From the NCBI GenBank assembly GCA_016710165.1, contig JADJLJ010000002.1, forward strand, positions 496,001-560,000: a stretch of DNA of 64,000 nt, given 5' to 3'. The translations under genes were made by a program, and so were the position numbers. Below the pieces are notes generated by a model, which was not told the origin of the DNA, did no database searches, and saw only the letters and a program-made list of their open reading frames with translations. This document shows, one piece after another, positions 24,148 through 32,327 of the stretch (position 1 is its first letter; each line of letters opens with the position of its first letter). The DNA is from Chitinophagaceae bacterium. GTDB lineage: Bacteria; Bacteroidota; Bacteroidia; Chitinophagales; Chitinophagaceae.

Positions 24148-24680
24148 TGAAGGATGTCCTGAATTTTTCAGAAACACAGCGGTTCAAAACATGGTGGGCA
24201 TGGGGTGCCGTGGGGGTGTTGAATATGCTTTTCATTTATGCGATCCTGCAGCAGGTATTCATTGGCAAACCATTCGGCACAAAGCCCGCCCCTGATCTTG
24301 TTTTGATCCTGGTTGAACTGTTCCTTCTTGCCCTTTTTATCTTCCTGGGTTCCATCCGGTTGAAGACAAGGATCACCGAAACCGGGATCTATTACCGGTT
24401 CTATCCATTCCAGTTCAGGGAAAAAGCCATTGAGTGGCATGAACTGAATGATGCATATATACGGGAGTACAATTCCTTTCATGAATACGGGGGGTGGGGG
24501 ATACGGACCGGGTCCTCAAGAACAGGCAGGGCCATTAATACGTCTGAATCCTCCAATAAAGGACTGCAACTGAAGTTTGTTGACGGCAGACTTTTACTGA
24601 TCGGCACAAAAAGACCCGACGAGATCCAGGCCATTGTTGAAAAAATAATGTCAACCGGGAAAATAAACCGGGGAGTATAA
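24147..24680 (+). CDS. Two-helix membrane protein with PH-like C-terminal domain
   Basis: 177 residues: two hydrophobic helices (~residues 16-38 and 48-70), then a beta-rich cytoplasmic part with TRITETGIYYRFYPFQFREKAIEWHELNDAYI and LQLKFVDGRLLLIGTKRPDEIQAIVEKIM. This is the layout of bacterial PH-like (YdbT/bPH) membrane proteins; identity is not certain. Translationally coupled to the SGNH hydrolase. Convergent with the phosphoesterase gene 3 nt away. Confidence 0.6.
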   Translation: MKDVLNFSETQRFKTWWAWGAVGVLNMLFIYAILQQVFIGKPFGTKPAPDLVLILVELFLLALFIFLGSIRLKTRITETGIYYRFYPFQFREKAIEWHELNDAYIREYNSFHEYGGWGIRTGSSRTGRAINTSESSNKGLQLKFVDGRLLLIGTKRPDEIQAIVEKIMSTGKINRGV

Positions 24681-24683
24681 GGA

Positions 24684-25601
24684 TCAGTATTCAACCATCT
24701 TTCTTTCAACCGTTCCATCTTTATAAAAATCAAACAACGCATAGGCCGGTGCAAAATCCTGGAAGGGGCCGCCCCACCAGTTGCCGCTTACCGCACCGTT
24801 GCAGTAATATTTTATGCCGAGGTAATTCACTTCGTCCTGCAGGTGTATGTGCCCGCTCAGGCAGGACCGGATATTGGGATGTTTTTTGAAAAGATCTTTT
24901 ATTTTCCTGGCATCGGTGTGCAATAAGGCCCTCGAGAGTTTCCAGTCACCGTTGGGCAACATGTCGTTGAAGAACATAGCGCTGCAAAAAGACATGATGG
25001 GGATATGGGAAATGATGCAGATGAATTTTTCTTTATTACTGTTCAGTTCATTGTCCAGCCAGTTGAATTGTTCTTCATCCAGCAGGGCAATATAACCTCC
25101 CTTGTTTTCCTGCACACTGTCTAAAACTATAAAATGCCAGTTGTGGTGACCAAAACTGTAGTATGTTTTGCTATACCCTGTTTGCCGCAGCCACCAGGCC
25201 TTGCCGTAAAGTTCATCGCTTTTTACGTCCTCTTTCAGTTGCCAGCCCCAGATATCATGGTTGCCCAGGCAGTGTCTTACGGGGAGCTTGTTTTCTGCTT
25301 CCATTATCTTATTGAACAGGTCCCATTGTATTTGGGTCTTTTCCTTATCGGCAGCCAGGGCATCCATGATACTATCGCCCCCGTTTATGATAAAATCGGG
25401 TTGATGTTTCATCTGGTTGATGGTCTGTAAAGCCCTTTTCATTCCGGCTTCAGCCGCATCCAGGGCCTTGATGTGTATATCACTGATGAAAGCAATGGTA
25501 AACTGTTTTTTCTTTTCAGCAGATCCTGCATTTGCCAGGGAAGGCAGGACAGAAGCTGCAGAAATAAGAGATACGTTCTGGAGGAATTTTCTGCGTTGCA
25601 T
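24684..25601 (-). CDS. Exported calcineurin-like metallophosphoesterase
   Basis: 305 residues. The N-terminus (MQRRKFLQNVSLISAASVLPS) carries a twin-Arg-like motif and a hydrophobic stretch, so Tat export is plausible. Metallophosphoesterase ligands are in order: FISDIHIKA, NGGDSIMD, CLGNHDIWG (GNHD), IISHIPIMS and SGHIHLQDEV (GHxH). Probably a periplasmic phosphodiesterase or phosphatase of unknown substrate. Ends 3 nt from the convergent gene; pyrF lies 15 nt upstream on the same strand. Confidence 0.88.
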   Translation of the reverse strand: MQRRKFLQNVSLISAASVLPSLANAGSAEKKKQFTIAFISDIHIKALDAAEAGMKRALQTINQMKHQPDFIINGGDSIMDALAADKEKTQIQWDLFNKIMEAENKLPVRHCLGNHDIWGWQLKEDVKSDELYGKAWWLRQTGYSKTYYSFGHHNWHFIVLDSVQENKGGYIALLDEEQFNWLDNELNSNKEKFICIISHIPIMSFCSAMFFNDMLPNGDWKLSRALLHTDARKIKDLFKKHPNIRSCLSGHIHLQDEVNYLGIKYYCNGAVSGNWWGGPFQDFAPAYALFDFYKDGTVERKMVEY

Positions 25602-25616
25602 AAAGATTGGTTTCAG

Positions 25617-26477
25617 CTATTTAAGATAGGTTGCCATTTCGGCCTGGTACTGGTGCGCAATGGCCCTTGCTTCGGTTGCAAAATCCTCGTTTTCGCTGGC
25701 ATAGATGATGGCTCTTGACGCATTTACCAGCAAACCGCAATCTGTGTTCATTCCGTATTTACTTACTTCTTCCAGGCTTCCTCCCTGGAAACCCACACCG
25801 GGCACCAATAAAAAATGATCCGGAATTATTTTTCGTATGCCTTCCAGGTCACTGGCCCTGGTAGCACCCACCACAAACATCAGGTTGCTAGGGCTTCCCC
25901 AACTGCTTACTTTCCGTAAAACGGATTCATACAAATACTCCCCGCCTTGGTTGACCTCCCTGTCGTTGTTGGTCTCCTTGCCGTTGTTGGTCTCCCGACC
26001 AACAACCCTAAGCTGTTCAAAATCCTTACTGCCCGGGTTGCTGGTCAGCCCCAGCACGATGGTCCATTTATTCTCAAATTCCAAAAATGGTCTTACACTG
26101 TCTTCACCCATGTACGGAGCAACCGTAATGGCATCAAAATTCAGGGTTTCAAAAAAAGCCTTTGCATATTGCGAAGAAGTATTGCCAATATCACCCCGCT
26201 TGGCATCGGCAATGGTGAAATGTTCTTTGGGAATATAGTTTACGGTCTTTTCCACTGCTTCCCATCCTTTCAGCCCCATGGCTTCATAGAATGCAGTGTT
26301 TATTTTGTACGAAACACAAAGATCCTTCGTGGCATCGATGATCTGTTTGTTGAATTCAAAAACAGCATCGGGATGTGACTGGAGATGGGCTGGTATTTTG
26401 CTGATGTCGGTATCCAGGCCAACGCAGAGGTACGACCTCTTTGTTTGTACCTGCTCTATAAGTTGTTTTCTGGTCAT
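25617..26477 (-). CDS. pyrF: Orotidine 5'-phosphate decarboxylase
   Basis: 286 residues, the long (type 2) PyrF. Catalytic motif [15 protein letters not shown] (Lys and the two Asp) at ~residues 88-101 and the phosphate-site [15 protein letters not shown] near the C-terminus; [13 protein letters not shown] is also typical. It makes UMP from OMP. Odd: residues ~161-178 are three hexapeptide repeats of the form [RK]E[TV]N[NQ][GD], encoded by an 18-bp tandem repeat that includes a perfect 9-bp-arm palindrome; this extra stretch sits in a loop before the conserved GEYLYESV helix and should not affect the core. Confidence 0.92.
   Translation of the reverse strand: MTRKQLIEQVQTKRSYLCVGLDTDISKIPAHLQSHPDAVFEFNKQIIDATKDLCVSYKINTAFYEAMGLKGWEAVEKTVNYIPKEHFTIADAKRGDIGNTSSQYAKAFFETLNFDAITVAPYMGEDSVRPFLEFENKWTIVLGLTSNPGSKDFEQLRVVGRETNNGKETNNDREVNQGGEYLYESVLRKVSSWGSPSNLMFVVGATRASDLEGIRKIIPDHFLLVPGVGFQGGSLEEVSKYGMNTDCGLLVNASRAIIYASENEDFATEARAIAHQYQAEMATYLK
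25950..26003. repeat. 18-bp tandem repeat (x3) with a palindrome inside pyrF
   Basis: Three 18-bp units beginning GTTGACCTCC, GTTGGTCTCC and GTTGGTCTCC. Around the third, GTTGTTGGT-CTCCCG-ACCAACAAC (25983-26006) is a perfect 9-bp inverted repeat. Translated in frame as a hexapeptide repeat in PyrF. Confidence 0.85.
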
Positions 26478-26503
26478 GTGACAAAGTTAATTGGCAAAAC
26501 CGG

Positions 26504-27118
26504 TCAGTCCAGCCTCCGTATCATTTCCTTGGCGATCTTCCTGGAATGCTCATCCCCCCGTTTCACCAGTTGTTCAATGATATTCCGCTGAGATGCCTCA
26601 TCCCTGTTCTGGCTGAGCTTAAAGGTGTTTTCCAGGCTTTCTACTTCAATGCTAAAGCCAACAATGGCTTTCATCATGTGGTCAATGTATTCCTTTGGCA
26701 GGTTGTCAAAAGCGCCGGCAGACTGTGTACCCACATATTTATCTGAAACTTCTTTCACGGCATTGTACGTTCCTTCTGCATCCATAAAACGGATATTTCC
26801 TTTTGCCTGCACCGTCATATAATTCCAGGTAGAGCCCATATGCGGATCGGTGTACCAGTTTGCGCTTACAAAGCAATGCGGACCGGTAAAGATCACCAGC
26901 ACATTATTATTCTTTTCAAATGCCAGGTGATGGTCGGTCTTCCGCATGATGTGTCCTTCCAGGAAAATTTTACCTTCCTTTTCTTTTATTGCCAAAGGAA
27001 CCTGTGTTGCTGCCGGGTATTCTTCTCCTATGCCGGTGACCAGGGCAAAGGCATTCTCTTTCATGAAGTCGATGACCTTCTGCCGGTCTTTTTCTGTGTA
27101 ATAATCGAATTTGTACAT
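26504..27118 (-). CDS. PaiB-like FMN-binding protein
   Basis: 204 residues matching the PaiB / FMN-binding negative transcriptional regulator family: YTEKDRQKVIDFMKENAFALVTG, PAATQVPLAIKEKEGKIFLEGHIMRKTDHHLAF, the signature GPHCFVSANWYT and STWNYMTVQAKG. The split-barrel fold binds flavin or haem. In Bacillus PaiB acts as a repressor of sporulation and protease genes, but for most homologues the role is unknown. It is next to kmo on the same strand, about 110 nt away; a role in kynurenine control is possible but unsupported. Confidence 0.85.
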   Translation of the reverse strand: MYKFDYYTEKDRQKVIDFMKENAFALVTGIGEEYPAATQVPLAIKEKEGKIFLEGHIMRKTDHHLAFEKNNNVLVIFTGPHCFVSANWYTDPHMGSTWNYMTVQAKGNIRFMDAEGTYNAVKEVSDKYVGTQSAGAFDNLPKEYIDHMMKAIVGFSIEVESLENTFKLSQNRDEASQRNIIEQLVKRGDEHSRKIAKEMIRRLD

Positions 27119-27133
27119 GTGGCTGTTCTTTTA

Positions 27134-27240
27134 AATGCACGAATTTTAACGAATTACACGAATTAAATTCAGACCCAGGTAAATTTAGTTCTTTTTGAAA
27201 CCTACCAATTCGTGTAATTCGTTTAAATTAGTGTAATCTC
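27134..27240. repeat. Inverted ACGAATTA / AATTCGTGTAATTCG words between kmo and paiB-like gene
   Basis: The spacer has AACGAATTACACGAATTAAA near 27147-27166 and CCAATTCGTGTAATTCGTTT near 27205-27224, reverse complements of each other in large part, able to form a long imperfect hairpin. The right part runs up to the kmo stop codon. Confidence 0.6.
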
Positions 27241-28595
27241 TCCAATATCATTTTTTCAATTTCTTCCGATTCCCACCTGGTTTCAATGCCGGGCAACGAC
27301 ATGATCTCCTGCATAATGGCTTCCTGTTTTCTTCCATTCACCAATGCACTGCTGTATCGTATCTGCGGACTGAAAGTAACCTGCGAATAGGCCGGGATCC
27401 ATTTATCCGGGTGCTTTTTGCTGAAGGCCGCTTCGATCTTCTTCTGCAGCAAAAACTTCGGGTCGGCCACCTTATCCCTCATCTCCACGAAATTATTCAG
27501 GGCCAGGTCGGCAATCGCATCGCCATCGGGCTTTCTTAATGACTGGTATTCCGGTAAAATGGCTGACCAGTTTTCGTTGTGCTTATCCAGTAAACTGTTC
27601 AATACAGCGCAATCCTCAAAACCGCAATTCATTCCCTGTCCAAAGAATGGAACAATGGCATGGGCAGCATCGCCGATCAATGCAAATTTATCTCCCCGTA
27701 TCCAGGGGAAGCATTTTACAGTGACCAGGGAAGAGGTAGGGTTTCTGAAAAAATCTTCCTGCAGGGTTGGCATCAGCTTTTCTGCATCGGTAAAGGTCTT
27801 TTCAAAAAATGATTTTACTTTTTCCTTCGTATCCAGGCTTGCAAAGGAAGGATCCCCATCAAACGGGAAGAACAGGGTGCAGGTAAAACTGCCATCCATA
27901 TTGGGCAGGGCGATGAGCATGTAATTACCCCGTGGCCAGATATGCAGTGCATTTTTCTCCATTAAAAATCCGCCATTGGCACCTGCAGGGATATTCAGTT
28001 CCTTATAGCCGAAGTCGATATAATATTGCTGGTATTGAAAACGGTCGTGCTGTAAATGGTGGGTGAGGCGGGCTGCAGAGTAGGCACCGTCGCTGCCAAA
28101 TAGCAGTTTGAAGTTTGTGGTTTGAAGCCTGCCTGTCCGGTAGGCAGGTTTGTGGTTGAGTGTATTCTCAAAAATGATCTCATCCTTTTGCCAGTCGATG
28201 CTCCTGCACATTTCATTAAATAAAATTTCAACACCGTTTTTCTCAGCCAGGTCCATCAGCTTGCAGTTCAGTTCACCCCGGGAAACGGAGTTGATGAACT
28301 GTCCTTCTTTGCCATAAGGCTGAAAGGCAGTACTGCCATCTGCATTGTGCAGGTACCTGCCGTGCATGGGAATGCATATCTTCCTGATCTCGTCCATTAA
28401 GCCAACTTCTTCCAGGGCCCTGATACCCCGGTCGCTGAGCGCCAGGTTTATGGAACGGCCTGCCACCATGTCTTCCTTCCGCATGTCGCCGCGGCGTTCA
28501 TACACGATTACTTTATATCCCCGCTTTGACAAATAAATGGAAAGCAATGAGCCAACCAGCCCGGCACCAATGATGGTCGATTCCTTTTTCTGCAT
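27228..28595 (-). CDS. kmo: Kynurenine 3-monooxygenase
   Basis: 455 residues from the ATG at 28595, which overlaps the kynU stop by 1 nt; a GTG directly before it is also open. FAD-binding GxGxxG at the N-terminus (IIGAGLVGSLLSIYLSKRGYKVIVYERR), VAGRSINLALSDRGIRAL, and the second FAD motif IGDAAHAIVPFFGQGMNCGFEDC. This is the KMO family pattern. It converts kynurenine to 3-hydroxykynurenine with NADPH and O2. The bacterial form needs no mitochondrial anchor, though the C-terminus is partly hydrophobic. Odd: residues ~150-156 (PAYRTGR) derive from a palindromic repeat inserted just before NFKLLFGSDGA. Confidence 0.93.
   Translation of the reverse strand: MQKKESTIIGAGLVGSLLSIYLSKRGYKVIVYERRGDMRKEDMVAGRSINLALSDRGIRALEEVGLMDEIRKICIPMHGRYLHNADGSTAFQPYGKEGQFINSVSRGELNCKLMDLAEKNGVEILFNEMCRSIDWQKDEIIFENTLNHKPAYRTGRLQTTNFKLLFGSDGAYSAARLTHHLQHDRFQYQQYYIDFGYKELNIPAGANGGFLMEKNALHIWPRGNYMLIALPNMDGSFTCTLFFPFDGDPSFASLDTKEKVKSFFEKTFTDAEKLMPTLQEDFFRNPTSSLVTVKCFPWIRGDKFALIGDAAHAIVPFFGQGMNCGFEDCAVLNSLLDKHNENWSAILPEYQSLRKPDGDAIADLALNNFVEMRDKVADPKFLLQKKIEAAFSKKHPDKWIPAYSQVTFSPQIRYSSALVNGRKQEAIMQEIMSLPGIETRWESEEIEKMILERLH
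28128..28148. repeat. Palindrome inside kmo related to that in the sigma factor gene
   Basis: Arms CCTGCCT and AGGCAGG enclose GTCCGGT. It is read as PAYRTGR on the minus strand. TTTGTGGTT occurs at both sides (28115-28123 and 28148-28156 region), like a short target-site duplication, though chance cannot be excluded. Confidence 0.82.
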
Positions 28596-29869
28596 CACGA
28601 ATATTTTAAAATTGAGTTTACTATTTCGCCAAACTTCCAGATGTCTTCAAAAGAATTGTATAATGGAACCGGGGCAACACGTATCACATTCGGTTCCCTC
28701 CAGTCGGCTATCACACCGTTTTGTTTCAATGCTTCAAAAACTTCTTTTCCTTTTTTAAGCATCAGCATGGAAACCTGGCATCCCTTTGCATCTTTCGGGG
28801 TAATGACCTCAATGAGTTTTTCTTTGGCATTTTTATTCAGTTCTTCAATGATAAAGAACAAATAATCGCTGAGCATTTTTCCTTTGGCCAGTAAATTATC
28901 CATTCCGGCATCTTCAAAGATATCCAGCGATGCTTTATGTGCAGCCATGCTTAAAACAGGCGCATTGCTTAATTGCCAGCCTTCGGCTGTTGCAATGGGT
29001 TTAAATCCCTTCTCCATTTGAAAGCGGGTTGCTTTCTCGTAACCCCACCAGCCCGCCAGTCTTGGTAAATTCTTATTGGCAATATGTTTCTGGTGTATGA
29101 ATGCGCCGGCCACACCACCGGGGCCACTATTCAGGTATTTATAACTGCACCAGCAGGCAAAGTCAACACCCCAGTCGTGCAGGTGCAGTTCAATATTACC
29201 GGCTGCGTGTGCCAGGTCGAACCCGCAGTAAGCACCGGCATCATGTGCTGCTTTGGTAATGGCTTTCATGTCAAACACCTGCCCGTTGTAATAATTCACG
29301 CCGCTGAAGATGACCAGCGCCGTTTGACCGGCGTTTTGCTTTATGGAATTGAGTATGTCTTCTGTCCGGATCACGTATTCCCCTTCTCCGGGGCCCACTT
29401 CAATAATGGCATCATCCGGGTTCAGTCCATGAAATCTTGCCTGCGATTCGAATGCGTACTGGTCAGATGGAAATGCCTTGGCTTCGCAGATGATCTTAAA
29501 GCGCTCTTTCGTTGGCTGGTAGAATGTTGCCATCAGCAGGTGCAGGTTCACCGTAAGCTGGTTCATCACCACGATTTCTTCCGGCAGGCCGCCCACAATC
29601 TTTGTTAAGAGGTTCGGGAACATTTCATGATAGCTGAGCCAGGGCTGCCTTGCATGAAAATGACCTTCTACGCCAAAACTGGCCCAGTCTTCCAGTTCGT
29701 TCAGTACATAATCCTGGGTGGTCCTGGGTTGCAGGCCAAGGGAATTGCCGGTGAAGTAGATGCATTCTTTTCCGTTGATGACAGGAAAATAAAATTTAGA
29801 ACGGAAATCCCTTAACGGATCGGATACGTCCAGTTTTTTTGCAAAGTCAGCGTTATTTTGGAAATTCAT
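28595..29869 (-). CDS. kynU: Kynureninase
   Basis: 424 residues, the usual length. PLP-enzyme fold with YFTGNSLGLQPR at the N-terminus, the carboxylate-binding WxSYHE stretch (HARQPWLSYHEMFP), GFDLAHAAGNIELHLHDWGVDFACWCSYKYLNSGPGG (PLP-binding Lys in SYKYLNSG) and GWWGYEKATRFQME. It hydrolyses 3-hydroxykynurenine to 3-hydroxyanthranilate and alanine. Its stop overlaps the kmo start (TGATG), so the two are coupled. Upstream it is separated from the RidA gene by an S23 gene. Confidence 0.95.
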   Translation of the reverse strand: MNFQNNADFAKKLDVSDPLRDFRSKFYFPVINGKECIYFTGNSLGLQPRTTQDYVLNELEDWASFGVEGHFHARQPWLSYHEMFPNLLTKIVGGLPEEIVVMNQLTVNLHLLMATFYQPTKERFKIICEAKAFPSDQYAFESQARFHGLNPDDAIIEVGPGEGEYVIRTEDILNSIKQNAGQTALVIFSGVNYYNGQVFDMKAITKAAHDAGAYCGFDLAHAAGNIELHLHDWGVDFACWCSYKYLNSGPGGVAGAFIHQKHIANKNLPRLAGWWGYEKATRFQMEKGFKPIATAEGWQLSNAPVLSMAAHKASLDIFEDAGMDNLLAKGKMLSDYLFFIIEELNKNAKEKLIEVITPKDAKGCQVSMLMLKKGKEVFEALKQNGVIADWREPNVIRVAPVPLYNSFEDIWKFGEIVNSILKYS

Positions 29870-29875
29870 TTTGGG

Positions 29876-29910
29876 TTACCATTTACCATTTACTATTTAC
29901 TATTTACCAT
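29876..29910. repeat. 7-bp tandem repeat (x5) spanning the S23 gene stop codon
   Basis: TTACCAT, TTACCAT, TTACTAT, TTACTAT, TTACCAT in strict 7-bp register. The TAG stop of the minus-strand S23 gene (29902-29900) lies within the array. Inverted copies (ATAGTAAATGGTAA) lie at about 30324-30339, just upstream of the same gene, so the gene is bracketed by the repeat in opposite orientation. Confidence 0.85.
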
Positions 29911-30319
29911 TGGCCTTTATTGCAGTCCTCTCCTTGAATTTTGTGCCTTTAACTAAGGTTGTATTTAAATACTTAATAAAACCATTTATCTTTTTATAAA
30001 TTGCATTTGTTTTTTCATATAGGGTATCAAAAATATCTTTACTGATATATTCCTTATCCAAACACCTGTAAAGCTGTGATTTTAATTCATCGGCCGATCC
30101 TGTTGAAATGCTCAAGAACTGAATAAACTCAAGTCTGCTTGCCCTTCCAGACCCTTCAGCTATGTTATCCATTATAGAGCCTGAACTCCTGCCCATTTGA
30201 TCTTTTAATGAAAATTTTTTTGAAAGCTTTCCATTTTGGGTGAGTAAAAAGATATCTTTTGCAAGTACTCTCGCCAGTTGCCAGATTTCAAGGTCTTCGA
30301 ATTTTTGTATGGTGCTCAT
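29900..30319 (-). CDS. Four-helix bundle (S23/Avd-type) protein, copy 1
   Basis: 139 residues of the small four-helix-bundle family first met in 23S rRNA intervening sequences: KFEDLEIWQLARVLAKDIFLLT, FSLKDQMGRSSGSIMDNIAEGSGRASRLEFIQFLSISTGSADELKSQLYRCLDKEYIS and a closing helix. The IxDNIAEG motif is diagnostic. The family also includes Avd of diversity-generating retroelements, but no reverse transcriptase or variable repeat is present here. It stands in the kynurenine operon between kynU and ridA, bracketed by inverted 7-bp repeats. The last codons come from the repeat. Molecular function unknown. Clear paralogue at 55010-55405. Confidence 0.9.
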   Translation of the reverse strand: MSTIQKFEDLEIWQLARVLAKDIFLLTQNGKLSKKFSLKDQMGRSSGSIMDNIAEGSGRASRLEFIQFLSISTGSADELKSQLYRCLDKEYISKDIFDTLYEKTNAIYKKINGFIKYLNTTLVKGTKFKERTAIKANGK

Positions 30320-30346
30320 AATGATAAATAGTAAATGGTAAACGGA

Positions 30347-30763
30347 TCATTCTATGGTGGCTATTACTTTTAATTCAATGGCTATTGGTGTGGGTAAACT
30401 TTTTACTTCTACGGTGGTGCGGCATGCCTGCACGGCTGTAAAATATTCCGCATAGATCTTATTATAAACAGGAAAATCCTTTTTCATGTTGGTAAGAAAA
30501 ACGGTCACATCCACCATTTTATCCCAACTGCTGCCACTGGCTTCCAGCACGGCTTTTACATTGGCAAAGCATTGATGACATTCGGCTGCAATATCGTACT
30601 TAATGATATTCCCATCTGCATCCTGCTCTAAACCCGGTATGGAATTATCTTTTGCACTCCGGCTGCCGATACCGGAAAGGAATAATAAGTTTCCTACACG
30701 CCGGGCATGGGGGTAGGCGCCTAATGGCTTTGCTGCTCCTTCTGTATTGATTATTTCACTCAT
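30347..30763 (-). CDS. RidA-family protein, probable 2-aminomuconate deaminase
   Basis: 138 residues, RidA/YjgF/UK114 fold: GAAKPLGAYPHARRVGNLLFLSGIGSR, ANVKAVLEASGSSWDKMVDVTVFLTNMKKDFPVYNKIYAEYF, and the C-terminal RTTVEVKSLPTPIAIELKVIATI with the conserved Arg. RidA members hydrolyse enamine/imine intermediates. Inside bacterial kynurenine clusters, members of this family act as 2-aminomuconate deaminase (2-aminomuconate to 4-oxalocrotonate plus NH3), and position next to the 2-aminomuconate-semialdehyde dehydrogenase gene supports that. General enamine deaminase is the alternative. Confidence 0.85.
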   Translation of the reverse strand: MSEIINTEGAAKPLGAYPHARRVGNLLFLSGIGSRSAKDNSIPGLEQDADGNIIKYDIAAECHQCFANVKAVLEASGSSWDKMVDVTVFLTNMKKDFPVYNKIYAEYFTAVQACRTTVEVKSLPTPIAIELKVIATIE

Positions 30764-30770
30764 AATATTT

Positions 30771-30843
30771 CGCCGCTAAGGCACAAAGCCGCAAAGAAAA
30801 TAAATAGTATCCAGCAAAACTTTGCGCCTCTGCGTCTTTGCGG
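30771..30843. repeat. Inverted repeat of CGCTAAGG...GCAAAG type
   Basis: Left arm 30771-30796 and right arm 30820-30843 (CTTTGCGCCTCTGCGTCTTTG) are imperfect reverse complements and fill the 84-nt spacer between the aldehyde dehydrogenase and ridA genes. CGCAAAG-type repeats like this are, to my knowledge, frequent in Bacteroidota spacers. Confidence 0.7.
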
Positions 30844-30847
30844 TTAA

Positions 30848-32305
30848 TTAAAATTGTATACAAACATTTTTAGACTCTGTAAAGAACCGCAATGCTTCCC
30901 ATCCGCCTTCTCTTCCAACCCCGCTGTCCTTCATTCCGCCAAAAGGGGTTCGCAGGTCCCGCACCAGCCAGCAGTTGATCCAGATGATACCACTCTGAAT
31001 TTTAGCTGCCACCAGGTTTGCCTTGCTGATATCCTGCGTCCAGACGGTTGCTGCCAGTCCATATTGCGTTGCATTGGCCAGTTGCAAAGCTTCTTCGGTT
31101 GTTTTAAAGGACTGCAGGGTAACCACCGGGCCGAAGATCTCATCGGTATTGGTCTTACAAGCCGGCCCGAGCCCTTCTATTATGGTCGGTTTAATGAAAT
31201 AGCCCCCGGCACATCTTCCTTCCGGCTTTACGGCATTTCCCCCGCATAATATTTTACCGCCTTCTACTTTTGCCAGGATGATGCAGTTCATTACTTTATC
31301 AAAATGGATATTACTTACTATTGCTCCCTGTTTGCTTTTCTCATCCAATGGGTCGCCAACGGTCAGCTGCTTTACTTTATGTACAAATTCAGTTTTGAAT
31401 TTTTCATAAACAGATTCTTCCACCAATATCCGGCTGCCGCATAAACAGATCTGCCCCTGGTTACTGAATGAGGAACGGATGGTTGTTTCCATCATCTTAT
31501 TCCAGTCGCAGTCGGCAAAAATGATGTTGGGATTTTTGCCACCCAACTCCAATGAAAGTTTTTTGAACATGGGGGCAGCAATGGATGCAATGCGTTCGCC
31601 CGCTCTTGTACTGCCGGTAAAGGAAATGGCTTTTATTTCCGGGTGTTTTACAATGGCTTCGCCGCAATGCTGTCCCAGGCCATGAACAATATTTAAAACA
31701 CCATCCGGCATGCCGGCTTCTTTGCAGATCCTGCCTAAGAGAAAAGCGGTTACGGGGGTGACTTCCGAGGGCTTGGCAATTACACAGTTACCTGCGGCCA
31801 ATGCCGGTGCGATTTTCCAGGTAAACAAATACAGGGGAAGGTTCCAGGGAGATATGCAGCCCACAATGCCGATTGGCTGGCGAAGGGTATAATTCACGGC
31901 CCTGTCTTCCATGGCGTGACTTTCGCTGGCAAAATGCATGATGCTGGTGGCAAAGAACCGGAAGTTGGAAGACGCTCTTGGAATATCAACCAGTTTACTC
32001 AGCCAAAGGGGTTTGCCATTGTCATTGGTCTCTGCCAGGGCCAGTGCATCCAGGTTCTCATCTATGAGGGAAGCGATCTTATTAAGGATATCAAACTTTT
32101 TTTCAACCGGCATCACACTCCAGGCCGGGAATGCTTTTTTGGCCGCTTTTACAGCGGCATCAATATCTTTTGAATTACTGTCGGGCACCTGGCCGTAAAC
32201 AGCCCCGGTGGCCGGGTTCACATTGTCAATGAAATTTCCGCTGAGGGGGCCAATGAAATTTCCCCCGATGAAATTTTCCAGGTGATAAGGAATATCCGGT
32301 TGCAT
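30848..32305 (-). CDS. 2-aminomuconic 6-semialdehyde dehydrogenase
   Basis: 485 residues, full-length aldehyde dehydrogenase. Motifs: SPWNLPLYLFTWKIAPALAAGN, the NAD-site SFTGSTRAGE, the general-base Glu in LELGGKNP, catalytic Cys in SNQGQICLCGSR, EEIFGPVV-type EIFGPVVTLQSF and the C-terminal WLVRDLRTPFGGMKDSGVGREGG, which is typical of ALDH8-like semialdehyde dehydrogenases acting on muconate substrates. It oxidises 2-aminomuconate semialdehyde to 2-aminomuconate. It heads the minus-strand kynurenine operon, divergent from 3-hydroxyanthranilate dioxygenase. 2-hydroxymuconate semialdehyde dehydrogenase is the close alternative. Confidence 0.9.
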   Translation of the reverse strand: MQPDIPYHLENFIGGNFIGPLSGNFIDNVNPATGAVYGQVPDSNSKDIDAAVKAAKKAFPAWSVMPVEKKFDILNKIASLIDENLDALALAETNDNGKPLWLSKLVDIPRASSNFRFFATSIMHFASESHAMEDRAVNYTLRQPIGIVGCISPWNLPLYLFTWKIAPALAAGNCVIAKPSEVTPVTAFLLGRICKEAGMPDGVLNIVHGLGQHCGEAIVKHPEIKAISFTGSTRAGERIASIAAPMFKKLSLELGGKNPNIIFADCDWNKMMETTIRSSFSNQGQICLCGSRILVEESVYEKFKTEFVHKVKQLTVGDPLDEKSKQGAIVSNIHFDKVMNCIILAKVEGGKILCGGNAVKPEGRCAGGYFIKPTIIEGLGPACKTNTDEIFGPVVTLQSFKTTEEALQLANATQYGLAATVWTQDISKANLVAAKIQSGIIWINCWLVRDLRTPFGGMKDSGVGREGGWEALRFFTESKNVCIQF

Positions 32306-32327
32306 GGTTTAAAGGTAAAGAAAAGCT

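Noticed and set aside
29900..30319. Avd of a diversity-generating retroelement
   Set aside because: S23-family resemblance only; no reverse transcriptase, template repeat or variable repeat is present near this gene or its paralogue.
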